Below the pieces are notes generated by a model. It searched no databases and was not told the DNA's origin. It was given only the letters and a program-made list of their open reading frames with translations. The position numbers and the translations under genes are program-made. A stretch of 64,000 bases of DNA. Origin: Nemania diffusa. Taxonomy: Eukaryota > Ascomycota > Sordariomycetes > Xylariales > Xylariaceae. Positions 1 through 10,082 of this stretch are shown one piece after another. The stretch is taken from NCBI GenBank assembly GCA_038501195.1, contig JBBPUQ010000004.1, positions 3,982,001 through 4,046,000 on the forward strand, read 5' to 3'. Each line of letters begins with the position of its first letter. Within the stretch, counting starts at the first letter, position 1.

Positions 1-1
1 G

Positions 2-1246
2 CAGATCAAAGCCCAACGTAATGTTGTCCCAGTGCCCTCTCACTGGTCCCTGAAGCGTGAATATCTATCGTCTAAGAGGGGCATCGAAAAGCCCGCTTTC
101 AAGTTACCCAAGTTTATCGCAGATACTGGCATTTCTGAAATGAGAGATGCTGTGTTGGAGAAGCAGGCAGAGCAGAGCCTCAAGCAGAAACAGAGGGAAC
201 GAGTTCAACCTAAGATGGGCAAACTGGACATCGACTACCAGAAGCTCTACGACGCCTTCTTTCGGTTTCAAGATAAGCCGGTACTTACACGTTTTGGCGA
301 GGTGTACTATGAAGGCAAAGAGTACGAGACAGACTTGCGGCATCTCCGTCCAGGAGAACTAAGCGATAGTCTGAAGGAAGCCCTGAGCATCCCCCCCGGA
401 GCACCTCCGCCGTGGCTCATCAACCAGCAGCGCTTCGGTCCACCGCCCTCCTATCCCTCCCTTCGTATTCCCGGACTGAACGCCCCTATACCACCTGGAG
501 CACAGTGGGGTTTTAATCCAGGATGTTACGGCAAGCCCCCAGTAGACGAATATAACAGGCCGTTATTCGGCGGAGATATCTTTGGTATTATGCAGCCAAA
601 TCAGGCTGCTCCGCCCTCCGGTGAACCGATTGAGCGGAATTTGTGGGGCGAGCTACAAGCGCCAGAGGAAGAGTCTGAAGAAGAGGAAGAAGAAGAGGAC
701 GAGGATGAGGACGAAGAGGATGTTGGGGCCGGCCTACAGACACCCTCTGGCCTGGAAACGCCTGGCGGTATCACCAGTACTGTACCAACCGAGTATGGTA
801 CTCACACTGAATCTGTTGCCGGAGAGATGGATCTCCGTAAACAGCGTCGTGGATTTGAGACGGAAGAGAGTATACACCCCCGTGCGGCATATACTGTTCT
901 CCAAGAAAGACAGTCAAGAGCAGAGGGATTCTTTGGCAGTGATCGTGTGTACGATATGAAGAATGCCGGCGACATGCGAACTCTAGGCCAAGACGAGGAC
1001 GGCAGCAGGAAGCGCAAGAAGCCAGGCGACGTGGATGTCTCTTTTGACCCAGATGCATTGGGTGACGGCATTAGTAAAGAGGAGATGCAGCGAAGGTTCG
1101 AGGAAGGAAGACGTGAGGAGGGTGTGGGCGCTCAGTGGAGGAGAGAAGAGGGTTTGGATGAAATGATCGCAAATGAAAGTCGAAAGAGGATGAAGCGCGA
1201 CGAAGAGAAGCGGGATGAGAAGAAGAAGAGCAAATACAGGTTTTAA
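2..1246 (+). CDS. cus1: Splicing factor SF3b subunit 2 (SAP145/Cus1), 3' part
   Basis: The reading frame is already open at base 2, so the gene starts outside the window. About 414 residues of the C-terminal part are visible, ending in a TAA stop. The start has the SAP145/Cus1 hallmark (PVPSHWSLKREYLSSKRGIE, the DUF382 region). It is followed by the PSP-type proline-rich block (IPPGAPPPWLINQQRFGPPP, then IPGLNAPIPPGAQWGFNPG). A Glu/Asp-rich stretch and a Lys/Arg-rich C-terminus close the protein. In the known family this protein is part of U2 snRNP, contacts SF3B4/Hsh49 and helps U2 bind the branch site in the nucleus. It converges with the transporter gene downstream. A GTG at base 32 could be mistaken for a start, but homologous residues continue upstream of it. 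The family assignment is near certain. Confidence 0.96.
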   Translation, partial: QIKAQRNVVPVPSHWSLKREYLSSKRGIEKPAFKLPKFIADTGISEMRDAVLEKQAEQSLKQKQRERVQPKMGKLDIDYQKLYDAFFRFQDKPVLTRFGEVYYEGKEYETDLRHLRPGELSDSLKEALSIPPGAPPPWLINQQRFGPPPSYPSLRIPGLNAPIPPGAQWGFNPGCYGKPPVDEYNRPLFGGDIFGIMQPNQAAPPSGEPIERNLWGELQAPEEESEEEEEEEDEDEDEEDVGAGLQTPSGLETPGGITSTVPTEYGTHTESVAGEMDLRKQRRGFETEESIHPRAAYTVLQERQSRAEGFFGSDRVYDMKNAGDMRTLGQDEDGSRKRKKPGDVDVSFDPDALGDGISKEEMQRRFEEGRREEGVGAQWRREEGLDEMIANESRKRMKRDEEKRDEKKKSKYRF

Positions 1247-1584
1247 AAGGTTGTAATTAATTATTCATGGCGTTGTCGTTGCATTGAAGTGCAATGTCAT
1301 ATCAGCTTTCAGGGGAATGGCAATAAATTCACGCCATTAACGCATTATCGGTGTACACTACCATACGAAAGTTCAATTTGATAGCTGAGTTCACAAATTT
1401 GGTCTTTCATATATATCATCAAGTGTTTTGTGTTGATAGCTCTAACACAGCCTAGAATCCCTCCTTCTTCCTAGTTAAATTCACATCGAAAACCGGCAGC
1501 TAGGCACATGATACCAACCCTGGCTTAGAGGCAAATAGGTATCGCTACACCGACATGACCAACGCTAGACTAGCAAACCGTCTG
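1247..1584. other. Convergent intergenic spacer
   Basis: This is the 3' flank shared by the convergent splicing-factor and transporter genes. It is moderately AT-rich and has no reading frame or repeat that I can support. It probably holds both 3' UTRs and polyadenylation sites. Confidence 0.6.
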
Positions 1585-4463
1585 TCACTCCCCGGCAATG
1601 CCCTCAGCCTGTCGCTTCTGCGCGCCCTCCGTCCCCGCAATCAACGTTTCGATCTTGGTAGACGCGAACTTGCGTGCTGGCACTTTGTTCTCGAAAAGAA
1701 TGTCGAGCTCAGCGAACGTCCGGCCTTTCGTCTCGGCTATATTTACATACATTAGATCAGCTCGTCATATAATGACTTGCAGAACCATATCACTGTAAAC
1801 GTTTCCCAAGGGTCCGGAGACGTAGAGCGAGAGGAGGTATAGGAGCAGGAAACCACCGATGAAGGAGGTATTTTCATACACAGCTTCCCACTCCCGAAAG
1901 AGGGAAGATAGAGAAAAAGGGGGCGGAATGGAAACTCACGTAATCGAAAGAAAATATAAGTCGTGAAGATGGCATTCAGCCCGGCCCAGAAGAAACCGGA
2001 CTTGAGGCCCCAGTTCCACTCGTCGGGGCTGAGCTGGCGATAGCTGACGATGTTGACGAAGGCGATGTTGATGGCGTTGTACGCGTTGCGCGCGAGGATG
2101 ATGCTCTTGGCGCGCAGGCGCGTCGATGGGATCTCGGACACGATCGTGTACACCACGGGGCTGATGGAGAAGTTGGCCGTCGCGCTCAGCAAGAGCACCA
2201 GCGTCCCCGCCGCCCACGCCTCGGCCGTGCTGGGGTGCGAGTGGATTCCTAGGAAGCCAATGATGCTGTCGTTGTAAAGGGGCGGGGTTAGTTTATGGTC
2301 ACATCTTTTTAATTACGCGGGGCCTGTGTTTTCGGGCCTGAAGAGCTCCGAACGAAGGAATCGTGGGATAGCGGACTAATGTTTGCAGGTGAATGGTATA
2401 CATATGCATTGATGAAGCTGGTAGGAAATGGGGGGGAGACGTCCATATGAGTAGGTAAGTGAGCTCGCAAAGAAAGATGTAAACTCACATCAAGAACACA
2501 AAAATGGCACTCATGCCGCTGAACATCAGCGTCTTCCGCCCAACCTTGTTGAGAACAAACCAACTCGTGACGGTTCCGACGAAATTGATACCGTCCTTAC
2601 CCCAGTTTAGCTTGAACGAATCACTATCGGAGATCCCAGCCTGTTGATAGAAAAATGCCGACAAGCCGCCCAGAGCCGTGCCGGACAGCGTTTGCGCAAG
2701 CCAAGTCATGCAGATGATTTCCGTGCGTCGGAGGTTGACACCTTTGAAGCAATCTTTATACGATGTCCCCACCGAGACTTGTTTTTCCATCTGGTCGGTG
2801 TAGATCATCACTATTATCCAAATGATTAGGTTTGGGATGCTTCATTAAATATAGAGGTGCCATTCTTAGTCTCGTTGATTAATGAATGCTTGGTCGACGA
2901 TGGTTGTTTGAGAGAAGGTGGGGAGAGAGAAAGAGAAAACTTACAGGCCATAGTGGCATCTGCCTCTCGCTGTGAGAACCCGGAGCTACGAGCAAGACTC
3001 TTTAGAGCCTTCTCAGCCCTATCCTTCTGCCCATGCCGAACACACCACCAAGGCGACTCAGGGGCAAAGTATGTGCCAATAGCAATAGGAATGGGCCAAA
3101 CCCATTGTATAGCAAAGGGGATTTTATACCTATCACAAAACTTCGCATTAGGTACACCATATCCACCTTTAAGTTCGTAGGTAACTACACAATGTAGAAA
3201 GGTATGGATAGGGAGGTATATACTCACCCCCAAACGTCCGTACGAGACTCTAGACCGACAAGAACACCCGATGAGATGAATTGGCCTATAATCCAGCACA
3301 GATTGACGTATGAAGTGAGGTAGTGTCGAAGTGGGATGGGGCAGACCTCAGCGGCGTACGCCGTGGTCATGGTCTGAAAGACGCCCCACGCCATGCCCTG
3401 GAAGAGCTCACCAACCAGGAACACAGTCAAGTTTCCGGCGAAGAAGGGGAAGAAAATGAAGCCCGTCACGGCGATAAGTCCGCTGAGGATTGTCCAGCGG
3501 TAACCCCAGCGCTCGGACACGAAGCCAGCGAACTGGGCAAGTGATAGACGGTTAGATGCGATTCTGGTCAGGAGTTAAGGAGGAGGAAAGGTGGGTGATT
3601 AGGTATGTAAATGCGAATTACGACTCAGGGGGTATAATATGGGATATTGATCCATACTTGTAGCCCGATAATCTCGCCGACATTCGTGGCGCCTGAGATA
3701 CCGTTCTGCCAGCTCGCTGAGATGACACGGTCACCATTAGGCGCCAAGACGCCGTAACGATCCTTAAACGCTGGATATGCGAGATCTGTGAGGGGGGAGG
3801 GACTATTAGTATATTTAGTTGTACCTTGTAGCTGGTACTTAGACAATATCTGTGTCGGAAGTCTAAACCCGACTTACATGACCCAACGACGGCCGTCTGG
3901 TAGCCTTCCATAATAAGAGAGGAAGACAACAGCATGGACCAGCCGATAGCTTTGGGATAAACTTTGAGTGCGTGGCGGAGTGTCACTATAGGCTTCATTA
4001 TTAGCCAGAGTCGCAGGTTTATCTTTGGAATAGACAAAGGAGAGTTGCTGGGAAAACTCGATTTATACTCCCTCGCGTTCACGTTAAGCCCATCTAGCCA
4101 CAAGTCAAGAAAAAACTATCACCACCAAGCAATTAGGAAATACTTAGAAGATAGGGAGGACTCACTTCCGCGCTCCCTCTCATTCGCTTCATTGGCTTCA
4201 TTCACAAGCGTCTACAGTTTGTCTTAGCCTCTCGCCTAGTCCCTTAATCACAAAACCTAGGCCACACTCACCATGAAATCTTCCACATTCTCGGCAATGC
4301 GCGCAGCAACGGCCTCGTCGATATGTGTCGAGATTTCATTTCCACCCGCCCGTGCAGTCTCGATGTCTTTTTCGAAACCCTGCTTTTCGCTCATCGTGTC
4401 CTGATGCACGATGGACCCCGTCTCTATACCATCATCTCCATGCTCGTCTGTGGGGCGTCCCAT
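1585..4463 (-). CDS. MFS sugar porter, maltose/alpha-glucoside permease type
   Basis: Nine exons can be joined in frame into 587 residues: 4463-4272, 4211-4166, 3985-3878, 3785-3658, 3532-3228, 3129-2945, 2810-2489, 2265-1940 and 1736-1585. All introns are GT-AG. The protein has a long hydrophilic N-terminus, then TLRHALKVYPKAIGWSMLLS. Sugar-porter motifs follow: FVSERWGYR after TM2, PESPWW near residue 285, FYQQAGIS in the TM7 region, VGRK in a cytoplasmic loop, and PETKGRTFAELD near residue 537. These match fungal MAL-type H+ symporters of the plasma membrane, which import maltose or related alpha-glucosides; the exact substrate is inferred. The 46-bp second exon is needed to join the N-terminus in phase. 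No alpha-glucosidase or MAL activator gene lies beside it. The family is secure and the substrate is not. Confidence 0.93.
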
Positions 4464-6245
4464 GGTCTCTTTCTATAAGAGAAGTAGATAAATCGGTATG
4501 AATGAGGGTTTTGACTAATTCGAAGTCTAGCAAGAGGGCCAAATTAATGACTCGAGTCTCAAGATGTCATGCGGGGAAGAGATCGCCACCTATTGCCCTT
4601 TGTTCGCGACTTATTCCGTCTTTATTTGCATCCTTTAGACGGTGGTATGTAGGATGGGATCTACGAACTGATCTGATGCGGAGTCGATCAACAATACTTA
4701 TAAGCCCGTAGGTGAGACAGGAAGACTAATCGACCTGCAAGGGAACCAAATGCCACCCTCGCCCATGCTTACCCCGACCGTCGGTGCCATCTAGACCTCG
4801 AGATAGGCACATGACCGCCCAACAACGGGACAGACAACCCTGCCGTGACGCCGAACCGGGTGCGGGGTTGGTTACCTATCTGTTTCATTCCCTACCCAGA
4901 CGAACTAAACATATGATGGCACGGTAGGACTGGAATATGCAGTACTACGCCATTCAACGCCGCTATCAATGTCCTCTTCTCTCGACGTGGCACTGGCTGT
5001 TAACCTTGCTGCTGCTGCATGCAGAATTTCCTATCTTGCGTCCTGCCGTATCTAATGTCTTATATGACGATTCCCCTACCGCGGCTAATATAAATAGGTA
5101 CTATCTACTCGTTATCTGTCTATAAACCCAATGATCTGGTATATTACGGAGAAAATACTACCCAAGCTCAGATCGTTGCTAGAAGAAGAAGGTTGGTGGT
5201 TATTGGGGAAGCGGGATGAATCCCACGTGACCGATCAACTTGCTATTTAGTCTAGGTAGTGTACTGTGTAGGTAAGTGCAAAAGCCGACTTCGAACTGGT
5301 AGGCACCAGGGTCCATACACCTAATAAAGCGTATAAAACAGCAGATCTTTTGTAGTATATTACTTAGCCACTACATCAGTTTTGCACTACATTAAATATA
5401 TAAATATCATGTTCTTGCTTTTCTTTATAAAAATATACTTTTAATAACTTTTTATGATTTTATTTGACTGTTTGGCTGGCCTTTGAAGTAGTAGAGTTTA
5501 GGTGTATAAAGTGTGTGTGTGGTTTCTTGGCGCGCCCGCTCTGTAGGCACCGACCCAACGGTTACCTCTCAGGGTGCAAGGACGCTATACTACGCTAAGC
5601 CAAATTTGTTTTTCTACCTTTATAATAATACCTACCTATAAGGGATATAGTGATTAAACGGCACATAGTAACTGAGCAACAACAACACCACGGCCTAAAA
5701 CAGTTCTCAATCTCGACGGCACGTCTATATCAAACTTTTATTAACCTCCTAGTTATAAAAGCGTAACCTCTTGGGGCTACCTACGCGTTAATTCCCTGAA
5801 GTAAGGCAGCCCGTAACTGCTAATTGCTAAACAATCAGCTGGAAACGAAAGCATTGTTAACTGAAGTCCAATGTGGCTATATTGTAACTGAAAATTGAAG
5901 TCGTATTTATTTCAAGATGCGCAGCCACAGCCACCTTCCGCTGTCAGCCTAACCACTCAGCTGCTCTCTCGGTTACCTAGGCTAACATGTTGCACACCTT
6001 CAATTCTCCTCGCCTAGTCTCTCTGCTCATGAAATGGCGCTGAATCAACCTTCTTTCGGGACCTCTCAATTCGTGTAATCTACCCGGATTTTAGTTTCTG
6101 TGTGTAGTAGTGGTTCAGACAACGGTTCCATTCACCGTCAGCCTCAATCTCCTTCCACTCCCTTTTGGTCTCAATTCTCTTAAGGAAGCTGTTTCATGAG
6201 CTTTCACGCGCTCCGTTACTTGTTGCCTTTCTAGACAATACCTCC
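4464..6245. other. Divergent intergenic region between transporter and NLR
   Basis: About 1.8 kb separates the transporter start from the NLR start, so it should contain both promoters. It includes an AT-rich patch near 5340-5460 and a short GT run near 5510-5521. A 62-codon frame near 4937 resembles no family I know and I do not call it a gene. Confidence 0.5.
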
Positions 6246-9200
6246 ATGTCTGTTGCTCTGGCAAGTGCTTCGGGCCTGAAGCCCGAAATTCGCCTGGCTC
6301 AAGCTATTTCCGAGTTTGAAGCAGATCTCTCCGACAAGCAGAAAACTACCTTCCATACCTATAGGTCCCAATCGCTCGGTTCCTCTCCTAATCCCAGCGA
6401 TGTCATGCGACTCACAGCCGAAATTGACCGCGGAGCATCCGCAAAGGTCAGGAACCGTTGTTTTGGACCTCGTTTCACAAATTTCCTACAGGTAGTCCAG
6501 CAATTCGCTGCGCTCGGGGACGTTGTAGTAGGAGGCTCCCAGAATATAATTGCATGTGGTGTCTGGTCGCTTGTGCGCATGTTATTGCTAGTGAGTGTCT
6601 TGATCTCATTGACTAGTTTTTTTCCTACTAATATCTTTGTACCTAGTCAATCGTGAACTACTCGTCCTATCTTGAAAAGTTGTCAACTCTCTTCATGAAT
6701 ATCGGTCGATCAGCACCACGTTACCAAGAGATGGCCTTACTCTATCGCCAATCCAATAGTCTACAATCTTATCTCTTTGAATACTTCATTGTGGTAGTTC
6801 ATCTTTGCCATCAGCTATTTAAGTTTACACAGAGGTCGACCCTTCGGCAAATTGCATCTGCTTTAAGCGACTCAGACATAAAGACATTTCAATCAAAGCT
6901 TGATCTCTGGACAAATTCGATCAAGGAGGAGATAAGCCTGCAGATGGCTAAGAAGATTGAGGAAGAAGCTCAAGAGAACTCCCGATTCAGAGCTCTATCG
7001 AGCAAACTTTCTAAACTCGCATCGCACCAGCGAAAGCTGGCCACAAATCTACGAGTCCTCGACTTTTGCTCCAAGTACGATTACGAGACGACGTGGAAAC
7101 AGACTCGAAAGGTTGGAAACACAACCCTGTTTTGTCAGGCCGCCGAATATCAGGAGTGGAAAAGCCAAGCCAAGTCCTGTACGCTTATGTATACAGGCAA
7201 GCTAGGATCAGGGAAGTCTGTTTTGCTAGCAAATATTGTCGATAATCTGCATCTTGACGTTTCAAGCAAAGATATTGCGGTAGCCTACTTCTTTTGCAGG
7301 CACGATATTCCCGAGAGCTTAAACGCACAAACAATAATTGGTTCTCTAGCGCGACAGATGTTATGCACAATACCAGACCTTGCTATAGTAGCAGAACTGT
7401 GCGATACTACGAGTTCAGCCCCGGATTTCGAAAAAATATCCAGTTTGCTTCATCGCGCCCTTCCGCCGGATTATAAAGCGTACTTCGTCCTTGACGGGCT
7501 GGATGAATGTAACCGTTCAGAGAGAACCGAATTGGTTCAACAACTCCAGAAGCTCCAGGAGACACTTGCACTGTTTCTCTGTGTTTCATTCAGAGTAGAG
7601 CCTAATAACGCATTGGAAATGAGCCCTGAACGGTTCACTGCTGCTCGTATTACTTCGATCCCTGATGATAATCCTGATATTGTGGCATTCATAGAAGAGG
7701 AGTTAGAGCGTTGCCTAAATTGCGGAAACCTGGTGATAGGAAACCCTGCCCTTATACTGGAAATACAAGACGCTCTTCTAGAAGGCTCTCAAGGAATGTT
7801 TCTCTGGGTAGCTCTTCAAATCCAATCCTTGTGCGCCATGAAAACGGACGACTCCATTCGCCAGGGTTTGGCGGATCTTCCAAAGGATCTTCCACAAACA
7901 TTTTCACGTATTCTACGGAGATCGGAAGTATTAGGGCAACCGTATCAGAGGCAGATACTGGAATTAATCACCGTGGCTCGCCGTCCGTTAACAACGGAAG
8001 AACTTCGAGAAGCCTTGAGTGTAGTTCCCGGTGATGCTATCTGGAATCCGGCAAGGCTTCTTAATGACGTATTTTCGGCATTGACTTGCTGCGGAAGTCT
8101 CATCATCGTCGATGAAGAGGAGTTGACCGTACGATTCGTGCACCACAGTGTCAAGCAATTCCTCCTGGGTAGGTTTAGAGACTCAACCAACATAGTTTTT
8201 ACTACCGAAAACGCCGAGGGGAAGATGGCAGATATTACTATCACCTACCTCAATTATGGCGTTTTCGAAACCCAGCTGTCCACTATGGTAGTTCCGCAAA
8301 TAATGGCCGGATCAGCGCCGTGTCAGATCATTCAATCAACAATAGACTCCTCAAAGAGTGTCCAAAGTGTTGCATTGAAGCTCTTAAGGCTTAAGAAACG
8401 GCCTAACTATGATATTGGCAAGACTCTTGCGGAAACGAGCAAGCTTTACACTTCTCGTTCGAAGGATGAGTTTCGCTTCTTCTCCTATGCAAATTCATAT
8501 TGGCTCCAGCACACCTCGTGTTCTTCAGAGCAAAAGCTAGTTACGTATAGCCTGATGCTCAGACTACTTGAAAAGAAAGTAGCGAACACTAATGCAACAA
8601 ATGAAGATAGACAGACACTGCTGTCGTGGGCCGCTCGGTGCGGGCACGAAGCTGCTGTCAAGATCCTGCTCGATTCTGGCATAGTTGATGCCGACTTAAA
8701 GGATAGCGATGGATGGGGGCCGCTGCTATGGGCTATTGAAAACGGGCACGAAACTGTTGTTAAAGTGCTGCTATTATGGGCTATTGAAAACAAGCACGAA
8801 GCTGTTGCTAAAATGCTGCTGTTGTGGGCTATTAAAAACAAGTACGAAGCTGTTGTTAAGGTACTGCTCGATTCTAATATAATCGATGTCGATTTCAAAG
8901 ATAAAAATGGACGGACGCCGCTGTCGTGGGCCGCTCAGTACGGGCACGAAACTATTGTTAAAATACTGCTCGATTCTGGCAAAGTTGATGCTGACTTAAA
9001 GGATAGCGATGGATGGACGCCGCTGCTATTGGCTATTAAAAACAAGCACGAAGCTGTTGTTAAAGCGCTGCTTGATTCCGACATAATCGACGTCGATTTA
9101 AAAGATAAAGATGGACGGACGCCGCTGTCGTGGGCCGCTCAGTATGGACACGAAACTGTTGTTGAAATACTGCTCGATTCTGGCAAAGTTGATACCGACT

Positions 9201-9439
9201 CAAGGGACAGGGATAAACGGACACCGCTGTCATGGGCCGCTCAGTACGGACACGAAACCGTTGTTAAAATGCTGCTTGATTCTGGCGAAGTTGATACCGA
9301 CTCAAGGGACAGGGATGAACGGACGCCGATGTCGTGGGCCGTTCAGTACTGGCACGAAACTGTTGTTGAAATACTATTCAAGGCTGGCAAAGTTAATACC
9401 AACTCAATGGACATAGATGCAGAGACACCAGTGCGATGA
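6246..9439 (+). CDS. NACHT-ankyrin NLR (STAND P-loop ATPase)
   Basis: Two exons (6246-6590 and 6647-9439) give 1045 residues. The intron has a GTGAGT donor, a CTAAT branch-like site and a TAG acceptor, and phase is kept. I chose the ATG at 6246 (MSVALASASG) because frame upstream of it has no ATG. The N-terminal ~290 residues are a helical region typical of fungal NLRs. The NACHT P-loop GKLGSGKS lies near residues 299-306, and the Walker B-like motif YFVLDGLDECN near 394-404. An ankyrin domain runs from about residue 768 to the end. Related fungal NLRs sense non-self in the cytoplasm and can trigger incompatibility or cell death. No partner effector gene (HET, HeLo, patatin) lies beside it. 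The final repeat is cut by a TGA that replaces the conserved Trp codon, so the protein may be shortened. Confidence 0.93.
8729..8872 (+). repeat. 48-bp tandem triplication inside the ankyrin region
   Basis: Three copies of a 16-codon unit (LLWAIENKHEAVAKML type) follow each other. The TGG codon recurs at 8729, 8777 and 8825, exactly 48 bp apart. Each unit lacks the loop half of a normal ankyrin repeat, so this stretch probably does not fold as standard repeats. Confidence 0.9.
8918..9427 (+). repeat. 102-bp tandem repeats encoding ankyrin units
   Basis: Five 34-codon units begin at 8918, 9020, 9122, 9224 and 9326. The spacing is exactly 102 bp and nucleotide identity is high (the core reads GRTPLSWAAQYGHETVVKIL). 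The unit at 9020 is a divergent WTPLLLAIKNKHEAVV version. The exact period and high identity point to recent duplication or gene conversion. Confidence 0.93.
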
Positions 9440-9505
9440 GCTTCTCGGTTTAGGCACCTAGCCATTGTTAAAAAATACTACTCGATTCAGCATATCACAG
9501 GGCAC
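9428..9505 (+). pseudogene. Decayed sixth 102-bp ankyrin unit beyond the stop
   Basis: The 102-bp register continues at 9428, but the SWAA tryptophan codon is TGA. Downstream, GTTAAAAAATACTACTCGAT matches the repeat's GTTAAAATACTGCTCGAT with two extra A. The sequence therefore still resembles a repeat but is out of frame. I infer that the ankyrin domain was once longer. Confidence 0.75.
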
Positions 9506-10082
9506 ACCGGTTTTAGTATAGTTTATAGTACTGGTATTAAGCAAGATAAAAATGTTGATAGGAATTGTGGTTGTCTTGCTGTTTGGTTCTCAGGTTAAAA
9601 AATCATACTTTTGAATGAAATGCAAGTCATCTTTTCATCGCTACCTGCAAATTGAATTTGACTGAAAGAGCTACCGATACAAATAAAAGACTAAACTACA
9701 CCAACAAGAAAATAAAATGAGGGTCGAAGGGAGTTACGGGCTCTCATCGACACTGCTAAGAAAACCAATAAAATCACGATTGATATACGGTTGTCTTATT
9801 TATGATGTGTTCTTTGTAGTACTCTGTTGTAGGCTTAATTCTTCGCGGCGCTTATAACTCCGGCAGCCCTCTGACTGGGCAGCTATTTATTATCCATGGA
9901 GCTGCCTTGGTACCAACCTAGGCACTATGAATATTTACAGGTGCCATTACTTTGACTACGTGTGTCCGTAGTGTTTATGTACTATCTTTGCATGATTATG
10001 CATCATGTTGAAATATAGATACGCCCCCCCTCTGACAAGTCATGACCAGTGTTGCGTCCACAACCATGGAAACCTGAATATT
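9506..10082. other. Convergent intergenic spacer
   Basis: This is AT-rich 3' flank between the NLR and SUZ12. No gene, repeat or RNA was recognised. Confidence 0.5.
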
